DNA of 64,000 bases, from the NCBI RefSeq assembly GCF_937616625.2, contig NC_065571.1, forward strand, positions 11,472,501 through 11,536,500. The letters run 5' to 3'. Shown in pieces: positions 21,396 through 32,097 of this stretch. The DNA comes from Mercurialis annua. Its lineage: Eukaryota > Streptophyta > Magnoliopsida > Malpighiales > Euphorbiaceae. Below the pieces are notes generated by a model. The model saw only the letters and a list, made by a program, of their open reading frames with translations. It made no database searches and was not told where the DNA came from. The position numbers and the translations under genes are program-made. The number at the start of each line of letters is the position of its first letter. The stretch's first letter is position 1.

Positions 21396-21779
21396 TATAT
21401 TATTCATTTTTCTTCAATCCAATTCTTCAGGAAAGCTTTTATCCATTCCTCAACTGGAAACAAAGTTGTGAACATCTCGTCATCCTGTTCAAACATCCAT
21501 TCCAGTTCAATATCCTCCAGTTTATGCTCCTCGTTTTCTATCTCATACATTGTCATTTTGTAGGCCGAAGATGATTCACTAGTGTCGTCGTCTTCCTTTT
21601 GTTCGGCTGTTGCACTTAATTTTAATCCTTCATTTACATAAACCCTTCCGCAAATTCTCATCATTTTCGGAGTCGGCATTTCATCTTTTCTGAAACAGTT
21701 TTTGATCAAGCATGAACATTCTTCTAATCTTCTTCTTTCCTGGATCAATATAGTATAATAGAAATGAAACATTAAAATA

Positions 21780-22252
21780 TTTTGCGGTTAGCTAACAATA
21801 TACCTTTTACACATCGGTAACCAACGTTTTATATGTTACTTTTTGATAATTCAATTTTTATTTTTGTTAAAACAAGAGGTTATTTATTTATTTCAGGCTA
21901 AGTTTTACTTATGTGGCAAAGGAAAAAAATCAATGGTTTGTTCTTCATGTGTTGTAGTTTTAAATGGTATGCTCTTCGGTAAGTCGCTCTTTTTAACAAT
22001 ATGATCCTCCGTATGTCATTTTTTAATGATATTCCTTGTGTCGTTTTTTTCCCTATTGTTTTGCTTGTGGCATTCTTACGTGGCTAAGTTGGGTTAAGAA
22101 ACAATTTTATATTGCCACCTAAGTAAAACTTCGCTTGAATTAAATGATTGACCTTTCGTTGTAATGGAAATAAAAGTTCGGTTACCAAAATATACCAAAT
22201 GAAACGCTTGTTACCGAAGTGTTAAAGACCTATAATTTGGTATCCGCGATAT
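21780..22252. mobile_element. TIR element in last intron of copy B
   Basis: Counterpart of 18420-18881, with arms TTTGCGGTTAGCTAACAATA and, from the right, GCGGATACCAAATTATAGG. The shared position shows that it predates the tandem duplication. The two copies have since lost parts of the inner sequence independently. Confidence 0.6.
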
Positions 22253-23090
22253 AGTTTAACCTAGAAATGAAATATTGGAATGTAAATATATATTTACCAT
22301 TTTGAAATCTCCGCCTATAAATATTGCCATAACTTCGTCAAACTTTGCTACAGAGTCGAAACTGACACTGATAAGAACAGCTGATGCTGCTATTTCTGAA
22401 GGTCTAAATTGTGTAATCTTTATCTCTGCAATAGTTAAACATATTCTTAGCAAATTCAAGTCATTTGAGACAACATATAATCTAAAGCTACTACTAAGCC
22501 ATTTAACTTGATTTGAGATTTAATGTGTTAATTATACCTTACTCTGACTGAAGTATGAGCTCAATGGTATGTAATTTGTAGCTTCTTCTCGCTTCTGCTG
22601 CTAAATACAAGAAGCTCGACACGTAGAAGAGAGGATTTACACAATTTGCAGGAGGTCCGATTACTTTGAGAATCACATTCCCAACCAAGTTAATATATTG
22701 TTCACCAATATAATTCAAATCAGGCCACTGTTGCTGTTCAAAAGAATTGTGTGGTACTAAGTTATCAAAAAATTGTCCAAATCCATCTTTAGGTTTTTGT
22801 ATTTTCAAAATTTTGTTTATTTTATCCTTTTTCGATTTTGTGTTTAATTTATTTTGAATTATTAGATTTTTTTATGGAAAAGGAACGTGCAATACACTTA
22901 CTGGAAAATGTGTGTGAAATTAAATTTAAATGTCTGTCTAACTCGGCACATAGCAAAATAAGCCAAATTACCAAACTTAAAGGACTTATTAAATAAAAAA
23001 CAAATAAAACAGGGACCCAGTGAATAACAAACTTTGAAAAAGACCGGATAAATAAAAAATTGAAAATACAAAGACATTTCGATATTTTAA

Positions 23091-23379
23091 GGGTTGAATG
23101 CAAATTCATACACCAACTTTGACCTAATTTACAATTACAACATAAACTTTGAAACTTGGCAATGTCAGTAACCAACTTTACACTTTTGACAAATCGATAC
23201 ACCAAACTCAAAAAACACTAACGTGGACATTGTAATAAACCGCCATTTGTCGTTTTATGATTGGTCGCTGTACCAATTTACCAAGAAATGAAAGTTGGTT
23301 ACCGACATTGCCAAGTTTAAAAGTTTATGTTGTAATTGCAAATTAGGTTAAAGTTGGTGTATGAATTTGCATTTAACCC
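23091..23379. mobile_element. MULE-type MITE with 9-bp target duplication
   Basis: Arms start GGGTTGAATGCAAATTCATA and (reverse complement) GGGTTAAATGCAAATTCATA and pair over about 85 bp. ATATTTTAA at 23082-23090 is repeated at 23380-23388. It lies in an intron of copy B and I see no counterpart in copy A, so it probably arrived after the duplication. Confidence 0.88.
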
Positions 23380-24973
23380 ATATTTTAATCCTAAAAAGAA
23401 GATGATTTAGTAAGTACCATATAAATTTTCTTGTCGAAGGATTTGTCTCTCGTCTTCATAGCAATAAGCATGCAACTCATTACTACGGCATGAAGACAAG
23501 CACGGTAATATATGTTCCGCAAATCCTAAGTCATGAAATTTACGCCACAATATTAGAACAGACCTTAAATTTTATAAGTCCTAGTAAGAGGAATTTTCAT
23601 TACCGGAAAAGCATCACTTGAAATGAATCGCTGGAAGTAAGTTCAAAGCAATATAATCAATGCACTCATCATATTCATCATAATTCTTGCTCTCATAATA
23701 ATCTTCCAGATTCTGCATAAATCAATGACAGAGTCATTCATTCATAAAGTATAGCTATCCAATTCAAGAACCATTCACGAAAGCAAGGGTTAAAAATATT
23801 GGAAGTTACGGAACTTTGACCTAATTTTATAAAGGATACTCGAAATTGATTATTTTTTTAAAATTATTGAATTTTTAATTTGCTGATCACCGTTAGTACT
23901 TTAATGATCAAATCTGATCTCAGCTTATACTTATAAATTCCTTTAAGGTTACTGAATTTGTTTATTCTTTTAAAAACAATAGGTTCCGGCTGGGGCTAGA
24001 GCCTACCCTAGCCATTGGGTGGTTCCGCCCCTAACCACAACACATCTTAATATATAAATTGTCCAAGTCACAGCCATATTCATGCTCCTCGCTGGTAATT
24101 GTTTTGTCATATATCATTAAATTAAGTATCAACGAGTGGTCAATTAACTCGATAGAAAAACAAATCAGTATCCTAAAAATAAAGCCCTTAACATAAAAGA
24201 TTTTAATCAACCAAACAAGATTATAAGTAGATGGAATATCAGAACATAATCAAGATATCATAATTGAAATCACACTAATTATACCATTATGAAAACCAAA
24301 AGAAAACAGATTTCTTGTAAACTAAACAGAAATGATAGATAAAGAAAGTTAAAAGACATACTGCAAACTCGATGCATAAAGCAGCTAATTCTCTAAGTCT
24401 TCTAACATTTGGGTAATCATAGGCTCGAACACTCAAAGATAGAGTCTCTGCCGCAATCCAATTTCGCACTTATTAATTATTTTTTTATCAGACATGAAAA
24501 TAATTTCAAAAAGTATTTCGATTAAAACGGTAAAATTAAAGAATTTACATGCATCGTTGGTGAAGAAAATGGGTGTCTTTGGTTATCATAACGTCCCATG
24601 CTTTGCAAGAATTGCTTCAAAGACTTGAGAGGTAATTGCACAAGAATCTCCACAGCCAAATCATATGGAATTGACATGCCTTCAGAGTTCAGACCTTTTG
24701 CTTTTGTGTTTTATCATACAAATCCTAAGTACAACATTTAAAGCAAATACTGAGCTTGGTACGGTTTTTAGTTACAATCAATAACACTCTTTTTCTACTC
24801 TTTTACCCCGTTTCAATCTCTAAAGTCCTTTTGTGAGAGAAAATCATATATTTTTATATAATTTAACACTTAATTGAGTTGATCAAACTGAGATAAAATA
24901 ATATCAACTTTTTAAAAGTTAAGAGGAATTAATAATTCTGATATGATATCGGACTTTTATTTAGTAATTAATT

Positions 24974-25075
24974 TTTTTTAATAATTTGGGAGAGAGGGAG
25001 CGCTTGTAGGAGAAATTGAACCTACGAAACAGTTTACTGTCCAGCGCTTATACCATTTGATCTACAGCTCGTTGG
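24974..25075 (-). mobile_element. tRNA-derived SINE
   Basis: The minus strand has a box A-like TAGATCAAATGG and a box B-like GGTTCAATTTC about 30 nt apart, within sequence resembling a tRNA head. Near-identical 17-bp flanks (TTATTTAGTAATTAATT at 24957-24973, TTATTCAGTAATTAATT at 25076-25092) mark the target duplication. Copy A retains the empty site near 21065-21085. Confidence 0.7.
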
Positions 25076-25639
25076 TTATTCAGTAATTAATTATAAATAC
25101 TATTGAATTTTTTTATAGTACACCACACTAATAATAATTAATTATTCCATTTTTTCCGATAATTTTAATAAATAATTATTATTTTTAAATTTTTTAACAG
25201 AGAACAACAAAAAGATCCAAAATTCCCAATTTTACATAAATACACTCTAGTTCCACAAATTATTAAACAGTTAACGACGCCCGGGCCACACAATTTTATA
25301 TCCATATCAATACTATACTATAATTTTGAGCTCCCACACAACTTTTAACATAATTGTGACAAGTGTTACTCTAATATGCCGACATGTGGGCTGCTAAAAT
25401 TAAAAAAACGCTTGTAGACTCCTAAAATTGAAAAACGCTTGTGGACAACTTTTAGCTAAATTGTGGCTTGTCTATGTCTGTTTTTTTTATTGTGTTTTAA
25501 ATATCAGTATCGTTCTGCCGATTTCTATAAATTTAAAAAAGGTAGGCATGTTGGCCACCTTTTCTTAAGTTTTTTGGCAATAACGAAGCAGATGAAATTG
25601 TTGGGACCACATGGAACTGCTGAATTGTAGGGAGCGTCT

Positions 25640-25940
25640 ATAACTAATGAAATGGGAGCGTGTTTGGAATTACTAGAGCGTTTGAAAACGCTAGAGTGTC
25701 TGGACTTTCTAGAGCCGTTGGAGCGTCTCTAGTAGTTGGAGCATTTGAAACTTTTGAAGCGTTTGGAAATGTTGGAGCAGCTGGAGAGTTTACAGCGGCT
25801 GAAGAGTCTAGAGCAGATGGAGCATTTGAAACAATCGGAGCATTTGAAACAATCGGAGCATTTGAAACTTTTTGAGTGTTTAATAATGTTGAATTGTCTA
25901 GACGATTGACAAGTCTAGAGCGGTTGGAGTATCTGAAACT
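25640..25940. repeat. Degenerate 15-bp tandem repeats (GGAGCATTTGAAACA type)
   Basis: About 15 or more diverged units built on GGAGCATTTGAAACA or GGAGCGTTTGGA run from 25650 to 25935. Because the unit is a multiple of three, a 71-codon frame stays open, but its product is low-complexity (repeats of GAFETI) and I do not call it a gene. The preceding 25251-25640 shows nothing identifiable. Confidence 0.6.
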
Positions 25941-26129
25941 GCTAATTAAAACGGATGGAATTTATAAAACAACGCAAATGATTTGTGAGTTGAGTTTAAT
26001 TTTGGTTAAGAAAAATTATATATAAATGGCTTATTTCTAAAGGCATTCATATATAGAGGGCATCGTTTATACTAAAATTAAAATTGCCAAAACCCAAGAG
26101 TCGAAAAGAATCAAGGTGATGTTGAAGTC

Positions 26130-26375
26130 ATAGAAGTCTATAACCCAGGATTTTAGCTCAGGGTCTCCAATTTCCGGTAGCCCAGGATCTCTAATTTTCG
26201 TTAGCTCTGGATCTCAATTTGTTGATAGCTCAGGATTTCCAAGTTACCTACAGCTAGGATCCCCAATTTGCCTATAGCTCAAGATCTCCAATTAGCCTAC
26301 AGCTCAGGATCTCCAATTTATCGATTGCTCAAGATGTCCAATTTTACTACAACTCAGGATCCCCAATTTTAACAC
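26130..26375. repeat. Degenerate tandem repeat of about 30 bp
   Basis: Eight or nine imperfect copies of a unit built on TAGCTCAGGATCTCCAATTT with variable spacers. A ninth-type copy, CAACTCAAGATCTCCAATTT, recurs alone near 26500. GAGCATTTGACAG and GAGCATCTAACG near 26450 and 26600 lie in a second, longer repeat of about 160 bp. No coding function seen. Confidence 0.6.
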
Positions 26376-26685
26376 GCGCAACGACAATTGGGTTCTTTTA
26401 TGCAAGTGGAGAAAGTAAAAAGTGGAGAACGTGAGCAGTTAAAATGAAGCGAGCATTTGACAGTTTTTAAAGTAGAAGAACAAATAAACTTACAACTCAA
26501 GATCTCCAATTTTAGCACGTGCTAGCAGTTTATCTAAGTGAGATTTTTTATAAAAGTGGAAAAAATAAAAAGTGGGGAACGTGGATGGTTGAGAAAAAGC
26601 GAGCATCTAACGATTTTTGAAAAAACGCTATAAAAACAAAAAAAGACAACGATTACAAACCCTAAAAAATGGATATTAAATTCTA

Positions 26686-27048
26686 TAGGTCGCTAAGCTC
26701 TTCTCAAATTAAAGAAAGGTCATTAAACCAATTTTTTTTATAAAATGGTCACTGAACTATAACTTTTATTATAAAAGGGTACACCCATAAAAAACAGACC
26801 GTTTTCACACAAAAACATAACCTTTTTGCTTACACGCCAAGCCAAAATTACAAAAAAAAACATAGTTCAGTGACTTTTTTTTATAATAAAAGGTATAATT
26901 CAATGACTTTTTTATAATTCACGAAATGGTTAGTGTTTTTTTGTAACAACATAAACATTTTTGTAACAAAAAATATAATTCAGTGACCATTTTATAATAA
27001 AAATTTGTTTAGTGACATTTCTGTAATTTGAAAAACGGTTAGTGATCA
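26686..27048. mobile_element. TIR element, boundaries approximate
   Basis: The left arm GGTCGCTAAGC and right arm (reverse complement) GATCACTAACC are followed by shared TCAAATTA and TATAAAATGGTCACTGAA blocks in inverted orientation. Inside, CAGTGACTTTTTTTATAATA recurs in short copies. No exact target duplication found. Confidence 0.5.
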
Positions 27049-27286
27049 ACACAGAAACTCTCAAGAGAAATCTATGTCAAACACTTTAAATTTATAAAAT
27101 CATTTGTATAGCAATTATATTTTAAGAAGTTTGAAAGTTTTTTACGTCCTTTGAAAACCTTTCACAATCGCTTATTTTTTTTTAAATCTTAATTTGAGGT
27201 ATAACCTCTAGCACGATCAAACACTCAAAGACACCAGTCGTTTTCTAAAAAATACAAAAAACAGGTAATTAGTAAAAATATTAGGA

Positions 27287-27395
27287 CACTACTAGAATAT
27301 TGATTTTTAGCGACGGATTTTTTTCGCCAATTTAATTAACTGACAAATTTAATTAAATGACAAATTTAATTTCGTCAATAGAATTGGCGGGAGTC
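27287..27395 (+). mobile_element. CACTA (En/Spm) terminal fragment
   Basis: CACTACTAGAA followed by TTTTTAGCGACGGA is a typical CACTA end with subterminal repeats. No matching inverted end is found in the window. The fragment stops where the LTR sequence starts, suggesting truncation by the later insertion. Confidence 0.5.
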
Positions 27396-27419
27396 ATTAA
27401 TAGGAGTAAAATTCTCCTA

Positions 27420-28891
27420 TGTATTCGAGTTGTTTCCGCATGCCTTTACATTATTTCACCATGTTTTTCGGTTGTTTTGTATACCTTATTACTTGTGTGA
27501 GTGTTGTAGGGAAAACGGAGTGAAACAGAGTCTTTTTGGCTTGAAGAAGGAAGAATCGTTAAATGAGAAAGGAAGTGAAGTCTTGAAGCAACGAAACGAA
27601 AAAAATTGGACCTCTCAGATTAAAGACTCGATCGAGCACCCCTGGTTTAATGAAGGGCTCGATCGAGCCCTAGCATTAAAGCTCAAGGTTTGAGCCCTCA
27701 GATAGAGGGCTCGATCGAGCCTGTCCTTCTAAATGAAGGGCTCGATTGAGCCAAGGAGAAAAAAGGGAGCGGAGATTCAAACTTTGGCACAAAACAAGAT
27801 TGAGGCCTACTTTTGAATTTGGCCAAACACAACTATTGTATTAGGAGTTTATTTTCTTCTTTTGTCTAGCCTATATAAGACATTTTATCTCCATTTTAGG
27901 GTTATGTAATAATCACTTTCACATCAATATTTCTAGTTAGATTTATTTCTTTTGAGAGAACATTTTTAGGTCATTGTGCCATCTTTTTCAAGTAGTAGTT
28001 ACTCCGTTGTTGAACATCTTTTGAAGATTTAATTGAAGATTGATTTTTATTTATTATTGAAGGGTTTTCTTTTACATTGAATGTTTATTATTGGGTTGTC
28101 TACAAAGGTAATTAATTCTTGTTCCTTAATGATTTATTGCTCTTTAATTAGTTTTGCTCTTGACATAGCCATGATTGGCTAAGCCCCCTTATTTGTGGGT
28201 TGGTATAAAACTTGCTTAATGCATGATTTGGGTTAGGGTTTAAGTTTGTTGTTCTAATCAATGCTTTTAATGCTTGCTTTAATTTGATCTCCTAAAACAT
28301 TTCACTAGGTTGATTAATACTTGGACAGAAGGGTAATTAATTGGATATATTAATTAGGATCCTAATTGTTAACACCAAGAGAGTGGGTTAGGGACAGGAA
28401 ACCTTATAGTTGATTATTAATTTCTAATTGGCTTGTTAGTCGTGTTTAGTGCCACGAGAGTGGATTAGGTTTGGTTAGTAGGTTTGTTAGAGGTTTTATA
28501 GCTCTTTGAGGATCAAGAGAGCAGGAGTTATGTTTAAGAAATGCTCGGTTCAAGTTTGTTGCCTTTAGCCCAGTCCCTTGATTTCATTACCTAAGTAGTA
28601 ATATCAACTCTCAAACCGTTTATCTATTATTATCTCGTTTTAATTGTTAATCGTTATAATTAATATAAATTGCTTAATTAGTTATTGCTAGATTAAGTTT
28701 GGTTTGTGTTTGTTTTGTTGTTTGATGTTATTAGTTGTTAAACAAAACTCAATCTCGTTTTGCTAAGAGAATTAAGATTCTAAAAAAAATCGTTCTAATT
28801 TAATTCATTATCCTCGTGGGTTCGACAACCCGGACTTGAAGTCCATTCTATATTACAAGTTGGCATTAGCGCGTGAGCGTTTTTGCCAACA
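27420..28891 (+). mobile_element. 5' LTR of an Athila/Tat-type Ty3 element, 3' part lost
   Basis: The sequence runs from a TG near 27420 to GCCAACA at 28891, just before a primer-binding site of this clade. It holds four copies of a palindromic GCTCGATCGAGC motif (about 27630-27750) and a TATATAAGACATT promoter-like box near 27871. About 1.47 kb fits LTRs of this group. The left border is inferred. There is no second LTR in the window, so the element is truncated after gag. Confidence 0.6.
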
Positions 28892-28897
28892 AGTTTT

Positions 28898-28915
28898 TGG
28901 CGTCGTTGCTGGGGA
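28898..28915 (+). promoter_or_regulatory. Retrotransposon primer-binding site
   Basis: TGGCGTCGTTGCTGGGGA matches, with two changes, the TGGCGCCGTTGCCGGGGA site typical of Athila/Tat retrotransposons (tRNA-Asp-type priming, established for the clade). It lies 6 nt after the LTR end. Confidence 0.75.
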
Positions 28916-29059
28916 TAATGTGTATTAAGTAGATTGAGAGTATTTTGAATCTTGGTCGAATTAGCTTGTACTTTTGTTTTTATTTCATTTTATTCTCAAC
29001 TTTTCATGGTTTACGCTTGGTGTGTTGTTTGTGTTTGTGTAGGATATTGACTCTAGTGT

Positions 29060-29925
29060 ATGCACAATACACGTCGCGCCAATCTCCCTCTCGAACTGTT
29101 TCAAGATAACCTCGGGAGCTTCGAAAGAAGTGTGAGAAGACAAAATCGTAGACCCTTGACTATGAAAGGTGAGGATGTTGAGTATGAGAGGTTCAATCCT
29201 CAAGTAGAAGAAGGGGGACAACAATTTCCACCACCTCCTCCTCCTCTTAAAGATGTGAACCAATAAAGGCAACAAGAGCATCTAATGAATGACCGCCCAC
29301 AAGCATGTCCACAAGTGCAACAACCACAAAGGAAAATCTTGGGTAATTTCTTTTTGTCGGACGTCGATAATGCAAAATTTGGGTGCTTCGCTCAAACGGT
29401 GCAAGCGGCTACATTTGAAATTAAGCCAAGCACTATCCAACTTGTAGAGAACCGTTGTGTGTTCCATGGGCTTCCACATTAAGATCCAATGCTCATATCG
29501 TCAAGTTCTTGGGGGGTCCTTAGTGCGTTAAAGCTTCACAACATTACTTCGGATGAAGTGAAGCTTCGAATGTTTCCATTCTCCTCGAGGGACAAGGCTC
29601 TTCTTTGATCCAAATTCTCCCCAATGACACAATTGATACGTGGAAAGACTTAGCCCAAGCAATCCTCACCAAATACTTCCCAGTGGGAAGAACCTCCAAG
29701 TTGACTAAGGAGATTATTGATTTTATGCAATATGATGGTGAGTCCTTGAGTGAATCGTGGGAGAGATTCAAGAATTTTCAACGGAATGTTCCTCATCACC
29801 ACCTCGGGAGAGAATATGTTCTACACATTTTCTACAATGGGATGGGTGAGACATCTAGGGCTAGCATTGATGCGGCTTCGAGAGTATCATTAATGAAGAA
29901 GACATATGATGAAGCTGATACATAA
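29060..29925 (+). pseudogene. Athila/Tat-type gag, broken
   Basis: The gag coding starts at MHNTRRANLPLELFQDN, about 145 nt after the primer-binding site, and is split into three open pieces (29060-29266, 29285-29482, 29605-29925) by stops and frame changes. The second has FEIKPSTIQLVENRCVFHGL. The third has the retrotransposon-gag core ILPNDTIDTWKDLAQAIL, KYFPVGRTSKL and SWERFKNFQRNVPHH. Gag forms the virus-like particle. Homology ends abruptly near 29930, before any zinc knuckle or polymerase, so the element was cut by deletion or a later event. Confidence 0.75.
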
Positions 29926-29929
29926 GTTT

Positions 29930-30485
29930 CTACAAAGACAAAATGCTATCATTCTCTAATATTTCTATCGTAATCATCAGTTATCTTTTGCATACAATAA
30001 TATGAAAAATATGATACCTTTATGATGTGGGGATCAAGTTTTTTACCTTCCATTATAATCAATTTACGCAAATTTATGTGCATATATTCATAAATGTGGC
30101 CTACACTGTTATTATGAATTTGCACTTCAAGTAGCCTGATATCCGAGCAATGATCATCGACAATCATAAGCATATTAAAAATTATTCCAACTTCCCGATA
30201 TAATTAAATTAAATTCTTCTTAATTTAATTTACTGGAATTATCGACACCTGGGACGACTTAATTATCTTAAAATATTTTGGGTATTACATTGGACTTGAG
30301 ATAAAATTTAATGTTCGTATCTGATCCAAGGAAGATGGCTTTTGGCGGATCAGACGGATATTCAGATCCATAAATAGGTCTAATTTGGATAAATAAATTT
30401 ACAGTTTGGTGAAATTGGATCATTTTATCTTAAACTTTTCAACATTGAGATTTCCGAATGTAAGTTTTTGTTATATTTTCAAAAA
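29930..30485. other. Intergenic, no gene seen
   Basis: AT-rich sequence between the truncated gag and the first Helitron end. GAGATAAAATTTAATG and GATCCAAGGAAGATGGC near 30300 look like ordinary unique DNA. I see no ORF or repeat that I can assign. Confidence 0.4.
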
Positions 30486-31119
30486 CTAGATTCGCATTAC
30501 GTGCTATGCACGTGACTCGTAACGTAACTCGTTAATGAACATATTAGTAGTTTTATTATAATTATATGAATTTTTTATTTATAATTAATATTAAATTAGT
30601 TAAGAATTTTTATAAAAGTAAATATAATATATTCGGTTATTAATTTTTTTCCATACTGAATTTATTCTTCTTTTGGTTTTATAATAACCATAATAATAAT
30701 ATATTGACCAAATACAGTATTTTAATTTTATAGTTCAATCAAACTAAAAGATAGATATTCTTACTAATTTGGAGACAATTTAGTTATTTTTTACATATCA
30801 AAAACTAAATTGGAGATAATTTAGCTACCTATTCTAATTAGGATTTTAATTACAATATTGATTAATTAAATAACTAATTAGTTAACAACTATAAAATCTT
30901 TATTTAGTAGTAAACAAAAAAGGATTATTCAGTAAATTTGCATGTCCCCCACCCCTAGGGGTGGGCAAAAAATCCGGTCAAATCGCAAAATCGAACCGAA
31001 ACCGTAAAACAGAACCGGAATATATGGTTAATCGGTTCAAGAGTTTAGGTTTAGGTTTTAATTTTTGATTTTTATGTTTAATGGTTTAGGTTTAGATTTT
31101 GGAATTTTAAAAACAACGG

Positions 31120-31121
31120 TT

Positions 31122-31179
<58 letters not shown>

Positions 31180-31200
31180 CGCGCGCGTTGTGTGTGTGTG
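31120..31200. repeat. Compound microsatellite (TA)n(TG)n
   Basis: About 19 TA units pass into GTGTGT and GCGCGC runs, then a second TG run. It lies within the hAT-like element. Confidence 0.9.
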
Positions 31201-31230
31201 TTTAATTATTCAAATAAACTATATTTTATA

Positions 31231-31623
31231 GGCTTTATTACTTAAAAAAACCCTCACCTTTAAACAATTTTTCGTTTATACCCTGACCTAGGAAAAAATT
31301 CATTTGTACCCTTTTTTTAATTTTTCGTTTTCAATTGTACCCCAAAATTTTATTTTTTGACAATTTAATTAATTATAGGATGAAAATACTAAAAATAATT
31401 AAATAGAAGGGTTATATCATCTTTTTTCTATTTGAAAAAATACAAATAAGTTAAAAAATGAAGGATTATTTTAAGCTTTTTCTAGATAAAAAAAGTTCAA
31501 TTTAGTGCTTTACGGTAGAGTTGAAAACAAAAAATAAAAAAAAGGGTACAAATGATCTTTTTCCTAGGTCATGGTATAAACGAAAAAATATTACAAGGTG
31601 GAGGTTTTTTAAGTAATTAAGCC
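31231..31623. mobile_element. MULE-type MITE with 9-bp target duplication
   Basis: Arms GGCTTTATTACTTAAAAAAA and (reverse complement) GGCTTAATTACTTAAAAAAC share TTTTTCGTTTATACC and GACCTAGGAAAAA further in. TATTTTATA at 31222-31230 is repeated at 31624-31632. This is the innermost layer of a three-level nest. Confidence 0.88.
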
Positions 31624-32097
31624 TATTTTATATTCTACACATATAAAAATTCTAAACAAAAAAAATTTTAAAAATATTTTATTTATCAATATATTTTTAT
31701 TTTAGTAGTATATATTGAAAGAACTTTATTTTTCTTAATAAAATATTTATATACCTAATTGAAATAGAAATAAATAAAATTTATATTTTAATAATTAAAT
31801 AGAATGAAAATTAAATTTTAATTATTAGACTATATTTAAAATTTTATCTATAAATTTTATCTTTTTTATGTCTAATTTTTTTAATGGTTATATGGTTAAA
31901 AACTGCAAAACCAAAAAACCGAACCGTGTTAAATGATTAATCGATTTAATAGTAAACCGTTTAAAATTTTAGGTTTAGGTTTTTAATTTTAAAAACCGAA
32001 CTATTATGAACCGATTTACATATTATTCTCGTGGACCGGTTAACCGGTCCATGTCCATCCCTACCACTCTCATCCGTGCTTTTATATATAATATAGA

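Larger units (their letters stand above)
21404..24677 (-). pseudogene. F-box-cyclin gene, copy B, disrupted
   Basis: All exons of copy A are found in the same order: about 24549-24677 (F-box), 24362-24470, 23606-23720, 23418-23527, 22549-22740, 22296-22425 and 21404-21739. Compared with copy A, exon 1 lacks 8 nt inside the F-box; the acceptor region of exon 2 has lost bases; the exon encoding the ALNYFQRF core has one extra base, leading to a TGA; and the exon encoding LHTIELILQSE ends in an in-frame TAA where copy A reads through. A conventional full-length product is not possible. The last two exons remain open and similar to copy A, so decay is recent or partial transcripts might persist. 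Confidence 0.75.
21400..25250. repeat. Tandem segmental duplication, copy B
   Basis: Homologous to 18010-21240 in exons, introns and 5' flank (for example TTTTTATAGTACACCA at about 25111 and 21103). It is longer because of later insertions: a MITE at 23091-23379, a SINE at 24974-25075 and unrelated intron sequence around 23760-24290. Confidence 0.8.
30956..32063. mobile_element. hAT-like TIR element nested in the Helitron
   Basis: Ends TAGGGGTGGGC and (reverse-complemented) TAGGGATGGAC are short and imperfect. Long subterminal inverted blocks (AATCGGTTCA, GTTTAGGTTTAGGTTTT) support a single element. Flanks CCCACCCC and CCACTCTC match at 6 of 8, a weak 8-bp duplication. Non-coding. Confidence 0.45.
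30486..32097 (-). mobile_element. Non-autonomous Helitron
   Basis: On the minus strand the left border is a Helitron 3' end: a perfect ACGTGC-ATA-GCACGT hairpin (30499-30513), a 9-nt spacer, CTAG, then host T. The right border on the same strand starts TCTATATTATATATAAAAGC after host A. The insertion is thus between A and T, as Helitrons require, with no target duplication. It contains no Rep/helicase and is largely filled by a hAT-like element and a MITE. Confidence 0.6.

Noticed and set aside
24974..25075. A functional tRNA gene
   Set aside because: A T-arm-like hairpin and boxes A and B are visible, but the acceptor and anticodon stems do not pair properly, and long direct repeats flank it, which marks a SINE.
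25660..25875. 71-codon ORF as a gene
   Set aside because: It exists only because a 15-bp tandem repeat keeps the frame open; the product is low-complexity with no family similarity.
27430..27693. 87-codon ORF as a gene
   Set aside because: It lies inside the Athila/Tat-type LTR, includes the GCTCGATCGAGC palindromes and has no recognisable domain.
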